Source of the DNA: Fodinibacter sp963833495
Lineage (GTDB): Bacteria; Actinomycetota; Actinomycetes; Actinomycetales; Dermatophilaceae
Direction of reading: 5' to 3'
DNA: 64,000 bases
Assembly (NCBI GenBank): GCA_963833495.1
Contig: CAWHYJ010000019.1
Location: 10,522-74,521 of the forward strand
Below, piece after piece: positions 1-8,275 of this stretch (positions within the stretch are counted from its first letter, which is position 1; each line of letters begins with the position of its first letter). Position numbers and translations under genes: made by a program. The notes below the pieces were generated by a model. That model was given only the letters and a program-made list of their open reading frames with translations. It did no database searches and was not told the origin of the DNA.

Positions 1-1141
1 ACTGCACCAGGCCGATGACGTACTCGTCGGCGGCGATGTCCCGGCTGGGGGTCACGCTGGTGTCGGTGTACTTCTTCACCTCTGGGACGGCCGTCTGGAG
101 GTACTTACCGGTCGTGGGGCAGGCGGGCGGGCTGCAGAGCATCGGCAGCTCGTCGACGAACTTGCGCATCCCCGGGGTGAGGTAGCCCTCACCGGGGGTG
201 TCGACGGTCACGGCGGTGATCGCGCCGCCGTCGGTCACAGCAGTGGCCGAGGCGCCGGTGCCGGTGCCCTGCGGGTCGGTGATGTCGACGGTGGGTGCGC
301 TGGCGTAGCCGGTGCCGAACTCCAGCACGTTGACCGCGCTGAGCGCGAGGGTAGAGGTGGCCGTGGCTGCGGTGCCGCCGGTGGCGAGGGCGATCGGGTC
401 GGCCTGCGTGCCGTTGAGGATCGCGACCCCGGGGGCGCTGGTGTAGCCCGAGCCGGGGTTGTCGACGACGACCGAGTCGACCGACACGGTGATGTCGGCG
501 GCGTGGGTGCAGTCCGCCGCCACGTCCGGCGTCACGACACAGACGACGTGTGCCGTCGCCTGGGTGCCGTTCGGGTCGTCCGGGAAGTCGAAGTCGACGG
601 TCGGCATGCTGTAGCCCGAGCCGCCGGCCGTGACGTTCACCGCGTCGACTCCGCCGGAGCCGATGGCGGTGGCCCCGGTGCCGCCGCCCCCACTGAGGGC
701 CACCGCGAAGGTCGTGTAGTGGGCGCCGGCCGTCACGTTGGTGAAGCCGGTGACCACGTTGGACGTGCTCACCGTGGCCGTAGCGGCCGCGGCGGTGGAG
801 CCGCCGCTGATGGTGACCGTGGTGCCCGGAGCGTAGTCATGCCCCGGGTTGGTGATCTCCACGGACGCGATGCCGTTGGGCGCCTTGGGGTCCACCTGCG
901 CAATGGCAGTGGCCCCGGTGCCCGATCCGACGTTGTCGAACGTCACCGAGGCCTTGCTCAGCGTGAGTGGGCTGTTGGCCCAGTTGGGCCAGGGCCCGAA
1001 GTAGTGGGGGACCTTCGATGGATCTGGTGGTCCGACCGCAGCGACGGCGGCTCCGGTGCCCAGTGCAGTGGCCGCCATGGCGAGCACCATGGCGAGCACG
1101 GAGACAAAGATCGTGACGGTTCTGCGTGTTATCCGGGACAT
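1..1141 (-). CDS. multicopper oxidase-like secreted protein, N-terminal part (runs off left edge)
   Basis: The open frame starts at ATG 1141 and is still open at base 1, so the C-terminal part is missing. Residues 1-35 form a Sec signal peptide (basic MSRITRRT, hydrophobic core, Ala-rich cleavage region). Residues 35-320 are low-complexity Gly/Thr/Ala segments with a recurring Gly-Tyr-x-x-(A)-P-x-V unit near residues 99, 175, 229, 275 and 316. From about residue 318 the sequence (GMRKFVDELPMLC, then TAVPEVKKY and YVIGLVQ) resembles the N-terminal cupredoxin domain of CotA/bilirubin-oxidase-type multicopper oxidases. The copper ligands would lie outside the window. Upstream AGAGGG is a plausible ribosome-binding site. 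The oxidase call rests on the last 60 residues; a secreted repeat protein of another type is possible. Confidence 0.6.
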   Translation of the reverse strand, partial: MSRITRRTVTIFVSVLAMVLAMAATALGTGAAVAAVGPPDPSKVPHYFGPWPNWANSPLTLSKASVTFDNVGSGTGATAIAQVDPKAPNGIASVEITNPGHDYAPGTTVTISGGSTAAAATATVSTSNVVTGFTNVTAGAHYTTFAVALSGGGGTGATAIGSGGVDAVNVTAGGSGYSMPTVDFDFPDDPNGTQATAHVVCVVTPDVAADCTHAADITVSVDSVVVDNPGSGYTSAPGVAILNGTQADPIALATGGTAATATSTLALSAVNVLEFGTGYASAPTVDITDPQGTGTGASATAVTDGGAITAVTVDTPGEGYLTPGMRKFVDELPMLCSPPACPTTGKYLQTAVPEVKKYTDTSVTPSRDIAADEYVIGLVQ

Positions 1142-1439
1142 GACTACCCTCTTGTGCTCAGGACAGACGAGCGCCTGCCAACACATCCGCCCCTGCTGGC
1201 GGTGTCAGTCGGAAAGTAGGCCCGGGGTATGGGGGGCACAAGGGAACTCCGGTGCAGGAAAACCCATTCGTGAAACAGCATTACGGAGTTGCTCACCAGC
1301 CCCGCAGGTCGGGGCGTAACGCCTCCCGTAGGGCCCAGCCGGAGGGCCTCGGGAGGTGACGGATCTCACCCCTAATTTGGGGGGTCGGGAAAGCCCTGAC
1401 GGCGGTTTCGCGAGTGCCGGTTCCCCTATCGTCATTCGT
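1142..1439. other. divergent intergenic region with operator-like inverted repeats
   Basis: This region separates the leftward oxidase-like gene and the rightward winged-helix gene. It holds CCCCTAATTTGGGG at 1369-1382, which is a perfect 4-bp inverted repeat around an AT core in otherwise GC-rich DNA. It also holds a 7-bp inverted repeat, CCTCCCG at 1322-1328 and CGGGAGG at 1350-1356. No gene of convincing codon use lies here. Either repeat could be an operator for the adjacent regulator, but this is inferred from position only. Confidence 0.35.
1427..1432 (+). promoter_or_regulatory. -10 box TATCGT of a leaderless transcript
   Basis: TATCGT is followed by 7 bases and then ATG 1440, with no Shine-Dalgarno. 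Same layout as many genes in this window. It decides the start of the regulator. Confidence 0.45.
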
Positions 1440-1859
1440 ATGACACGGGACGGCTGGACCTTCGTCACCAACCACGGGCACGTACTGGTGTGCCTGGCCG
1501 CCGACCCTGAAGTCCTGGTGCGCGACGTCGCGGCGAGCATCGGCATCACCGAGCGGGCCGTGCAGCAGATCATCGGTGACCTCGTGCAGGCCGGGGTCGT
1601 CGCGAGGGTGCGGGTGGGCCGTCGCAACCACTACATCGTCTGCCGGGAACAGCGGCTACGCCACCTCGTCGAGAGCGGCGTGACCATCGGCGAGTTCATC
1701 GACCTGATGCGGCAGCGTGACGACCGACCCGAGACCGAGCCAGGGTCGCCGTTCGCGTTGCGCGCCACGGGCTCGACCGAAGTGGCTCCCGGAGGCTCGA
1801 CTGACTGGGCGAGCGCCGGCCACGAGGTCGTCGCGCACCTGCGCAGCCAGGGACTGTGA
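1440..1859 (+). CDS. winged helix-turn-helix transcriptional regulator
   Basis: The 139-residue protein carries a MarR/ArsR-like winged HTH over residues 10-75: a helix with PEVLVRDVAASIGI, a recognition helix TERAVQQIIGDLVQ, and a wing ARVRVGRRNHYIV. A helical tail (LRHLVESGVTIGEFIDLMR) probably dimerises, and the acidic C-terminus is variable. The start at ATG 1440 is preferred over the in-frame start at 1356. The box TATCGT (1427-1432) lies 7 bases before ATG 1440, which fits leaderless transcription, and the HTH begins just after it. It is divergent from the oxidase-like gene and could regulate it. No ligand can be inferred. Confidence 0.75.
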   Translation: MTRDGWTFVTNHGHVLVCLAADPEVLVRDVAASIGITERAVQQIIGDLVQAGVVARVRVGRRNHYIVCREQRLRHLVESGVTIGEFIDLMRQRDDRPETEPGSPFALRATGSTEVAPGGSTDWASAGHEVVAHLRSQGL

Positions 1860-1897
1860 GCCCAGGGCCCTCAACAGGGCCCCGCTAGCCTTCGGCC

Positions 1898-2785
1898 ATG
1901 GCGCGCCTCGGTCTGATCGTCAACCCCACCTCCGGCAAGAACACCGGGGCCCGGATCGGCACCGAGGCACTCACCCTGCTGCGGGCCGCGGGCGTCGACA
2001 TACTCGACCTGAGCGCGGCCGACGCGCGCAGCGCGATGGAGAAGGGCCGCTCGGCGATCGCCGATGGTGCCGTGGACCGGATCGTGGTCGCCGGCGGTGA
2101 CGGCATGGTGCACCTCGGCACCAACCTGTGTGCCGGCACGGGCGTGCCGCTCGGCATCATCGCGGCCGGCACCGGCAACGACATCGCGCGCGAGCTGGGC
2201 CTGCCGGTGCGCAACGCGGCGAAGGCCGTCGAGCGCATCCTCGACGGCGGCACGCGACGCGTGGATGTGGCCCGGTCCACCATGGCGACGCGTGAGGACC
2301 GGTGGTTCCTGGGCGTTCTGGCGGCCGGGTTCGACGCGGTCGTCAACGAGCGCGCCAACCAGTGGCGCTGGCCCAAGGGGCCGATGCGCTACAACCTGGC
2401 GATCATGCGCGAGCTGCCGCTGTTCCGCGCGATCCCCTACGTGCTCGAGCTCGACGGCACCCGGATGGAGACCGAGGCGATGCTCGTGGCGGTGGGCAAC
2501 GGACCGTCCTACGGCGGTGGCATGCGGGTGACCCCCGACGCCGAGTTCGACGACGGCCTGCTCGACGTGCTGGTGCTCCACAAGATCTCGACCGCCGAGT
2601 TCCTGCGGGTCTTCCCGACCGTGTTCAAGGGCACCCACATCACCCACCCCAAGGTCCAGGTGCTGCGGGCCCGCACGGTGCGGCTGGAGGCCACCGGCAT
2701 CGTGTCGTACGCCGACGGAGAGCGCTTCGCACCGCTGCCGATGAGCATGGAGGTCGTGCCGGGCGCGCTCACCGTCCTGGCCTGA
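1898..2785 (+). CDS. diacylglycerol kinase family lipid kinase (YegS/DagK-like)
   Basis: The 295-residue protein matches the DAGK catalytic domain family: N-terminal LGLIVNPTSGKNTG, nucleotide-binding VAGGDGMVH near residue 65 (GGDGT in most relatives, here GGDGM), IIAAGTGNDIARELGLP near residue 85, and C-terminal YADGERF. It should phosphorylate diacylglycerol or a related lipid with ATP at the inner face of the membrane. A TAGCCT box at 1886-1891 sits 6 bases before ATG 1898, so it is probably leaderless. It lies 21 bases upstream of helY. DagK-HelY adjacency is common in actinobacteria, often after tatA-tatC, which are not seen here. Confidence 0.88.
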   Translation: MARLGLIVNPTSGKNTGARIGTEALTLLRAAGVDILDLSAADARSAMEKGRSAIADGAVDRIVVAGGDGMVHLGTNLCAGTGVPLGIIAAGTGNDIARELGLPVRNAAKAVERILDGGTRRVDVARSTMATREDRWFLGVLAAGFDAVVNERANQWRWPKGPMRYNLAIMRELPLFRAIPYVLELDGTRMETEAMLVAVGNGPSYGGGMRVTPDAEFDDGLLDVLVLHKISTAEFLRVFPTVFKGTHITHPKVQVLRARTVRLEATGIVSYADGERFAPLPMSMEVVPGALTVLA

Positions 2786-2806
2786 ACGCTGACGTAGCCT
2801 GAGGCC

Positions 2807-5623
2807 ATGCCCAGCCCCGCCGAGCGGTATGCCGCTGCTGCCGCCCGGAGCCGCCAGAGCCGCTCCGAGCTCGGCCGTTTCACGGCCGGCCTGGACTTCC
2901 CGCTCGACGAGTTCCAGCTGCAGGCCTGCGCGGCCGTGGAGGCGGGCCAGGGGGTGCTCGTCGCCGCTCCAACCGGCGCCGGCAAGACCATCGTCGGCGA
3001 GTTCGCGGTGCACCTCGCCCTCGCGACCGGGCGAAAGGCGTTCTACACCACCCCGATCAAGGCGCTGTCGAACCAGAAGTATCACGACCTGGTGCGGGTG
3101 CACGGCGCCGACAAGGTGGGGCTGTTGACCGGGGACTCCTCCGTCAACGGCGAGGCACCAGTGGTCGTGATGACCACAGAGGTGCTGCGCAACATGATGT
3201 ATGCCGGGTCGCGCACCCTCGACGGCCTGGGCTACGTCGTCATGGACGAGGTGCACTACCTGGCCGACCGGTTCCGCGGGGCGGTGTGGGAGGAGGTCAT
3301 CATCCACCTCCCGGAGCACGTGCAGGTCGTGTCGCTGTCGGCCACCGTGAGCAACGCCGAGGAGTTCGGCGACTGGCTCGCCGAGGTGCGGGGCAACCAC
3401 GCAGTGGTGGTCTCCGAGCACCGGCCGGTGCCCCTGTCCCAGCACGTGCTCGTCGGCACCACCCTGTTCGACCTGTTCGCCGGCAACCGGGTCAACCCCG
3501 ACCTGCTGGCTGCCATCCGCACCTCGGAGCAGCGCGGGCGCTGGGACGACGAGCCGCGGCGGGGAGGCTCCGGGCGAGGTGGCCCCCCGGCGCGCTCCCA
3601 CCGTGGCGGCAACCGTCGTGGGGGAGGGGGCCGGGGGCCCGGCGGGGGAGCCGGCGGTGCCGGGTTCGCCCGTGGTGGTCGCCCCGGGGGCGGGGCCACG
3701 AGGGCCGAGGTCATCGACGAGCTCGACCGCGACGGGCTGCTCCCCGCCATCACCTTCATCTTCAGCCGGGTCGGGTGCGAGGCCGCAGTCAGCCAGCTGC
3801 TCGCCGCCGGCACCCGCCTCATCCCGGAGCGCGAGGGGCTGCGCATCCGGCGGCACGTCGAGGAGCGCGTCGACTCCCTGGCCGACGAGGACCTCTCGGT
3901 GCTGGGCTACTTCGACTTCGTGGAGGGCCTCTCGCGCGGGTTCGCCGCCCACCACGCCGGCATGCTGCCGCTGTTCCGCGAGATCGTCGAGGAGCTCTTC
4001 ACCGCGGCCCGCATCCGGGCCGTGTTCGCCACGGAGACACTGGCGCTCGGCATCAACATGCCGGCCCGCACCGTGGTGCTCGAGAAGCTCGTCAAGTTCA
4101 ACGGCGAGGCCCACGTCGACATCACGCCCGCCGAGTACACCCAGCTCACCGGGCGGGCGGGCCGGCGCGGCATCGACATCGAGGGCCATGCGGTCGTGCA
4201 GTGGGCCCGCGGTGTCGACCCGCTGGCCGTGGGCGGGCTGGCCTCCACCCGCACCTACCCGCTGCGCTCGAGCTTCCGGCCCACCTACAACATGGCCGTC
4301 AACCTCGTCGCGCAGGTCGGGCGCGAGGTGGCCCGCGAGATCCTCGAGACCTCGTTCGCCCAGTTCCAGGCCGACCGGGCGGTGGTCGGCATTGCAACTG
4401 CGGTGCGCCGCAACGAAGAAGGCATGGAGGGTTACGCCGAGGCCATGCACTGCCACCTCGGCGACTTCCGCGAGTACGCCGCCCTGCGCCGGGCCCTGGC
4501 CGATGCCGAGAAGGAGGGCGTCAAGTCCCGCTCCGCCTCACGTCGGGCGGAGGCAGCCGTCTCGCTCGAGGCGCTGCGCATCGGCGACGTCATCCGCATC
4601 CCGGCCGGACGGCGTGCCGGGTGGGCGGTGGTGGTGCAGCCGTCGCGTGCGGGAAAGGGCACCCCCACCGGTCCGTCCGTCGTCACCGAGGACAAGCAGT
4701 TCCGGCGGCTCACCCTGGTCGACGTGCCCGAGCCGGTCGAGGCGGTCACTCAGGTGAAGGTGCCGCCGAACTTCAACCCGAAGTCACCGAAGTCGCGCCG
4801 CGACCTGGCGACCTCGTTGCGCATCGCCGTCCCACACGGCATCGAGGACTCGCCGCGCCGTCGCGCCCGGCAGGTGACGGCGGGGGAGTCCGAGCGCGTC
4901 GCGCAGCTGCGCCACGAGCTCACGACCCACCCGTGCCACCAGTGCCCCGACCGTGAGACGCACGCCCGGTGGGCCGAGCGCTGGTGGCGGCTCAAGCGCG
5001 AGACGGTCGGCCTGCAGCGCCGGGTCGAGGGACGCACCAACACCGTGGCGCGCACCTTCGACCGGATCTGCGACGCCCTCGAGGCCCTGGGCTACCTCGC
5101 CGAGGGTGGCACGGTGGTCACCGAGCGTGGCGAGCGGCTGCGCCGGCTCTACACCGAGAAGGACCTGCTCGCCGCCGAGTGCCTGCGCCACGACGTGTGG
5201 AAGCGGCTGGATGCCGCGGGGCTGGCCGCCGCCGTGTCGGCCCTGGTGCACGAGCCGCGGCACGAGGAGGCCGAGGTCTCGCCCCGGATGCCGAACGACG
5301 ACGTGGCCGAGGCGCTCACCCGGATGTCGCGGCTGTGGTCGCTGATCGAGGACCTCGAGACCGAGCACGACCTGCCCTCGACGTCGATGCCCGACGGTGG
5401 CATGGCGTGGATGGTGCACCGGTGGGCCTCCGGCGAGCGGCTCGACACCGTGCTGCGTGGCCAGGACATGGCGGCCGGCGACTTCGTGCGCCGGTGCAAG
5501 CAGATCGTCGACCTGCTCGACCAGGTGGCCAAGGCGGCGACCGACGGCGAGCTGCGCCGCACGGCCCGCACCGCGGTGGATGCCGTGCTGCGCGGCGTCG
5601 TCGCCGCCGACCGCCTCGACTGA
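2807..5623 (+). CDS. helY: DEAD/DEAH-box helicase, Ski2/Mtr4-like HelY
   Basis: The 938-residue superfamily 2 helicase has motif I AAPTGAGKT (about residues 53-61), motif II DEVH (about 147-150), motif III LSATVSN, and the C-terminal helicase motifs TETLALGINMPA and QLTGRAGRRG. The C-terminal part carries the DSHCT/rRNA-processing-arch type region typical of HelY and Mtr4. It probably unwinds structured RNA. Between the two RecA lobes, about residues 250-300, there is an Arg-Gly-rich insertion that resembles an RGG box. The start is leaderless-like: TAGCCT at 2795-2800, 6 bases, ATG. It ends 6 bases before the end of the convergent VOC gene. Confidence 0.9.
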   Translation: MPSPAERYAAAAARSRQSRSELGRFTAGLDFPLDEFQLQACAAVEAGQGVLVAAPTGAGKTIVGEFAVHLALATGRKAFYTTPIKALSNQKYHDLVRVHGADKVGLLTGDSSVNGEAPVVVMTTEVLRNMMYAGSRTLDGLGYVVMDEVHYLADRFRGAVWEEVIIHLPEHVQVVSLSATVSNAEEFGDWLAEVRGNHAVVVSEHRPVPLSQHVLVGTTLFDLFAGNRVNPDLLAAIRTSEQRGRWDDEPRRGGSGRGGPPARSHRGGNRRGGGGRGPGGGAGGAGFARGGRPGGGATRAEVIDELDRDGLLPAITFIFSRVGCEAAVSQLLAAGTRLIPEREGLRIRRHVEERVDSLADEDLSVLGYFDFVEGLSRGFAAHHAGMLPLFREIVEELFTAARIRAVFATETLALGINMPARTVVLEKLVKFNGEAHVDITPAEYTQLTGRAGRRGIDIEGHAVVQWARGVDPLAVGGLASTRTYPLRSSFRPTYNMAVNLVAQVGREVAREILETSFAQFQADRAVVGIATAVRRNEEGMEGYAEAMHCHLGDFREYAALRRALADAEKEGVKSRSASRRAEAAVSLEALRIGDVIRIPAGRRAGWAVVVQPSRAGKGTPTGPSVVTEDKQFRRLTLVDVPEPVEAVTQVKVPPNFNPKSPKSRRDLATSLRIAVPHGIEDSPRRRARQVTAGESERVAQLRHELTTHPCHQCPDRETHARWAERWWRLKRETVGLQRRVEGRTNTVARTFDRICDALEALGYLAEGGTVVTERGERLRRLYTEKDLLAAECLRHDVWKRLDAAGLAAAVSALVHEPRHEEAEVSPRMPNDDVAEALTRMSRLWSLIEDLETEHDLPSTSMPDGGMAWMVHRWASGERLDTVLRGQDMAAGDFVRRCKQIVDLLDQVAKAATDGELRRTARTAVDAVLRGVVAADRLD

Positions 5624-5629
5624 GGTCGG

Positions 5630-6034
5630 TCAGTAGACCTCGCCGATCCGGATGTGGTTGCCGAACGGGTCGCGCAGGGCGAAGTCGCGGCCGTAGGGCT
5701 GGGCGACGACGTCCTGGGTGATGTCGGCCCCCGACTCCTTGACCCGCGCGAACGCGGCCTCGACGTCGTCGGTGGTGAAGGCGAGCCAGCCGCCGCCGGC
5801 GCCCTTGGTCACGAGCGCCCGGATCTGCTCGGCGGTGGCCTCGTCGTGTGCCGGCGGCCCCGGCTTCTCGAGCAGGATGGTCTTGTCGTCCCCGGGCACG
5901 CGAACGGTGAGCCACCGCATCGGCCCGAAATCCATGTCCTCGCCCACCTCGAGACCGAGCACCTCGGTGTAGAACGTCAGGGCCTCGTCCTGGTCGAGGA
6001 CGAAGATGGACGAGATGTTGTTGCGCTTCAGCAT
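5630..6034 (-). CDS. VOC (glyoxalase/bleomycin resistance) family protein
   Basis: The 134-residue single VOC-module protein has paired beta-alpha-beta-beta-beta units: FVLDQDEALTFYTEVLGLEV at the start, then LAFTTDDVEAAFARVKESGAD, and ending FALRDPFGNHIRIGEVY. Members bind a divalent metal and act on small molecules; the substrate cannot be told. The start ATG 6034 is set by the site AAAAGGA 9 bases upstream. An in-frame start further out would put the Shine-Dalgarno inside the gene. It is divergent from an AraC-type regulator 117 bases away, a common pairing in actinobacteria, and is therefore a likely target of that regulator. Confidence 0.85.
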   Translation of the reverse strand: MLKRNNISSIFVLDQDEALTFYTEVLGLEVGEDMDFGPMRWLTVRVPGDDKTILLEKPGPPAHDEATAEQIRALVTKGAGGGWLAFTTDDVEAAFARVKESGADITQDVVAQPYGRDFALRDPFGNHIRIGEVY

Positions 6035-6137
6035 GATTGGCGTTCCTTTTCGTTGCGGGGAAGCTGATGTCGTCACGCTAGGTGCGGAGCCTGGGGACCT
6101 GCTTCTCCGAAAGTGCGCTTCTCCGGGCAGCACAACC

Positions 6138-6143
6138 TACGGT
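6138..6143 (+). promoter_or_regulatory. -10 box TACGGT setting a GTG start
   Basis: TACGGT is followed by 7 bases and then GTG 6151. This favours the short AraC-type protein over the in-frame ATG at 6082. Confidence 0.45.
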
Positions 6144-6150
6144 GGTCCGC

Positions 6151-6594
6151 GTGGGCGTGGCCGAGGAGGACCGGAACCGGCGGCTGCTGCGCGCCCGCGA
6201 CCTCATCGACCGGCGCAGCACCGAGCCGCTCGACGTCGACCTGCTGGCGGCCACCGCGCACATGGCACGGGCGCACTTCATCCGTGAGTTCCGGGCGACG
6301 TTCGGCGAGACGCCGCACCGCTACCTGCAGCGGCGACGGATCGAGCGCGCGATGACTCTCCTGCGCACCACGGCCACTCCGGTCACCGACGTCTGCATGG
6401 AGGTGGGGTTCTCCAGCCTGGGCACCTTCAGCCGCACGTTCCGCGACATCGTGGGCACCTCGCCCTCGGCCTTCCGCACCGGCGCGGACCCGGCGACGGC
6501 GTTCGTCCCCACCACCTTCCGGATGCGGTGGACCCGCCCGGCCGGCGAGAGGCTGAGCCCGGAGCAGGACGTCAGACCAGACCCAGGGCCTTGA
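6151..6594 (+). CDS. AraC-family transcriptional regulator, HTH domain only
   Basis: The 147-residue protein is almost entirely the AraC double helix-turn-helix: ARDLIDRRSTEPLDVDLLAATAHMARAHFIREFRATFGETPHRYL, then RRRIERAMTLL, and the second HTH VTDVCMEVGFSSLGTFSRTFRDIVGTSPSAFR. No ligand-binding N-terminal domain is present, as in the MarA/SoxS-like subgroup. GTG 6151 is chosen because of the TACGGT box 7 bases upstream; ATG 6082 is an in-frame alternative. It is divergent from the VOC gene. Its last 23 bases overlap the end of the convergent exonuclease gene. Confidence 0.8.
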   Translation: MGVAEEDRNRRLLRARDLIDRRSTEPLDVDLLAATAHMARAHFIREFRATFGETPHRYLQRRRIERAMTLLRTTATPVTDVCMEVGFSSLGTFSRTFRDIVGTSPSAFRTGADPATAFVPTTFRMRWTRPAGERLSPEQDVRPDPGP

Positions 6595-7498
6595 GCACCC
6601 GGCCGACCGGGTTGGTGACGCCGTAGGCCTCGCCGAGCTGCTCCAGCAGCTCGGGGTCGGCCACCTCGCGGGGCAGGGCCAGGTCGACGTCGGCCACCGG
6701 GGCGTCGCGCAGCACCCGCACCACGGTGGGGGCCACGTCGAGGTAGGCGGATGCCGCCTCGAGGTTGGCTCGTCGCGCGCCCTTGAGCGCCGAGTCGCCT
6801 CCGTCGACCGCCGCGCGGAGCCCGGCGAGGGACCCATAGGTGGCGATGAGCTGGGCGGCCGTCTTGTCGCCGATGCCCTTGACGCCGGGCAGCCCGTCGC
6901 TCGTGTCGCCGCGCAGCACCGACATGTCGAGGTAGGCCTCACCGGTGGGCACGGCATACCGCTCGTGGAGGTAGGCCTGGGTCGCCAGGTCGGGGTCGCG
7001 AACCCCGCCCTTGCCCGTGTAGAGCACCCGGATGCCGTGTGCGTCGTCGACCAGCTGGAGCAGGTCGCGGTCGCCGGTGACGACGTCGACCGGCATCACG
7101 CCGCGGTGCCGCTCGCTGAGCGTGCCGATGACGTCGTCGGCCTCGCAGCCCGGCGCTCCCAGGCGCGCGATGCCGATGGCGCGCAGCGCGTCGCGGATGA
7201 GCGGCACCTGTGGGGTGAGGTCGTCGGGGCTCTCCTCCACGACCGCGGACCCCTCGGTCAGCCGGTGCGTCTTGTACGTGGGCACCAGGTCGACGCGCCA
7301 CTGCGGCCGCCAGTCGTCGTCCCAGCAGGCGACGAGGTGCGTCGGCCGGTGCGCGGTGACCAGCGTGGCGATCATGTCGAGGAAGCCGCGCAGCGCGTTG
7401 GTCGGTGTCTCGTCGGGGCTCGTGCGCTGGTCGGGCACGCCGAAGAAGGCGCGGAAGTACAGGGAGGCGGAGTCCAGCAGCATGAGGCGTTCCGGCAT
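6572..7498 (-). CDS. 5'-3' exonuclease (DNA polymerase I N-terminal type)
   Basis: The 308-residue stand-alone FEN-like nuclease has LMLLDSASLYFRAFFGVP at the N-terminus, the acidic metal-binding cluster GCEADDVIGTLS and TGDRDLLQLVDD, and the helix-hairpin-helix region GDTSDGLPGVKGIGDKTAAQLIATYGSL. Such proteins remove RNA primers or flaps and accompany PolA in actinobacteria. TACTGT (7506-7511) lies 7 bases before ATG 7498, a leaderless layout. It is divergent from the Lrp gene and overlaps the AraC gene tail-to-tail by 23 bases. Confidence 0.88.
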   Translation of the reverse strand: MPERLMLLDSASLYFRAFFGVPDQRTSPDETPTNALRGFLDMIATLVTAHRPTHLVACWDDDWRPQWRVDLVPTYKTHRLTEGSAVVEESPDDLTPQVPLIRDALRAIGIARLGAPGCEADDVIGTLSERHRGVMPVDVVTGDRDLLQLVDDAHGIRVLYTGKGGVRDPDLATQAYLHERYAVPTGEAYLDMSVLRGDTSDGLPGVKGIGDKTAAQLIATYGSLAGLRAAVDGGDSALKGARRANLEAASAYLDVAPTVVRVLRDAPVADVDLALPREVADPELLEQLGEAYGVTNPVGRVLKALGLV

Positions 7499-7572
7499 GC
7501 GCCCGACAGTAGCCGCCGCAGGTGACCACGCCGAGCGGACGAACCCTGCCGCTCGGTGAACTGCCGGCGCAC

Positions 7573-7578
7573 TACCCT
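7573..7578 (+). promoter_or_regulatory. -10 box TACCCT setting a GTG start
   Basis: TACCCT is followed by 6 bases and then GTG 7585. It removes 21 poorly conserved residues that an ATG at 7522 would add to the Lrp-type protein. Confidence 0.45.
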
Positions 7579-7584
7579 GAGCGG

Positions 7585-8007
7585 GTGGAAGACCTCGACC
7601 GTCGCATCGTCGACCTGCTCGCCAAGGACGGCCGGATCAGCTTCACCGACCTCGGCAAGGCCCTGGGCATGTCCACGTCCGCCGTGCACCAGCGCGTCCG
7701 TCGCCTCGAACAGCGCGGCGTCGTCAAGGGCTACACGGCCAAGATCGACCACACGGCACTCGGGCAGCAGCTCACCGCCTTCATCTCGATCACCCCACTC
7801 GACCCGGCCGCTCCCGACGACATCCCCGAGCGGCTGCACGAGGTGCCGCAGATCGAGGAGTGCCACTCGGTCGCCGGCGACGAGAACTACATCCTCAAGG
7901 TGCGGGTCGCCACCCCGTCCGAGCTCGAGGAGCTGATCGCCGCCATCCGCGGGGTGGCCAACGTCTCGACCCGCACGACGGTCGTGCTCTCGACACCGTG
8001 GGAGTGA
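7585..8007 (+). CDS. Lrp/AsnC-family transcriptional regulator
   Basis: The 140-residue protein starts with the typical EDLDRRIVDLLAKDGRI. It has an HTH (FTDLGKALGMSTSAVHQRVRRLEQRGVVKGY) and a RAM/AsnC effector domain with HSVAGDENYILKVRV. Such proteins sense amino acids and form octamers. With lysine-degradation genes 0.7-3 kb downstream (kamA, kdd), a lysine-responsive role is an attractive guess, but only from proximity. The GTG start follows a TACCCT box with 6 bases between. Confidence 0.87.
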   Translation: MEDLDRRIVDLLAKDGRISFTDLGKALGMSTSAVHQRVRRLEQRGVVKGYTAKIDHTALGQQLTAFISITPLDPAAPDDIPERLHEVPQIEECHSVAGDENYILKVRVATPSELEELIAAIRGVANVSTRTTVVLSTPWE

Positions 8008-8040
8008 CGCGGCCCACCGGCCCGTCGGCCGACCTACAGC

Positions 8041-8275
8041 GCGGCCGGGGTCGAGCTGGGCTACCTCGTCGAGTCGGTGGGTCGCCAGGCGCCGGTGCTG
8101 CCGTGGAACGCCGACGGGTCGGTGTGGGAAGGCGCCGACATGTGGCCACTGGCCAGCGAGAGCCGCGAGTACCTCGCCGGCCTCCACCGGTCGGTGTGGG
8201 ACCTGTCGGATGCCGCGATCGGTGATCTGCCGCTCGACGCGCCGGCCACGCGGACATCCTGCGCGAGGACTCAGC
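8041..8275 (+). pseudogene. relic of a DinB/DUF664 protein with internal deletion
   Basis: One frame reads GVELGYLVESVGRQ, later DMWPLASESREYLAGLHRSV and WDLSDAAIGDLPLDAPA, which is the middle of a DUF664/DinB four-helix protein (the usual LVKHLxGVExxYL, DMW and DAPA segments). Directly after this, in the next frame, GHADILRED appears, which is the conserved C-terminal DinB motif. About 50 residues that normally separate them are missing, and there is no N-terminus. I read it as a decayed gene that has lost its 5' end and an internal block. It ends where the convergent ybaK gene ends. Confidence 0.6.

Noticed and set aside
1871..4456. A long minus-strand open frame opposite the lipid kinase and helY
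   Set aside because: It has His/Val/Gly-rich antisense composition and no motifs; the opposite strand encodes clear families.
5622..5641. GAGGTC/GACCTC inverted repeat between helY and the VOC gene as a terminator
   Set aside because: Only 6-bp arms that overlap the stop codon region; too weak to call.
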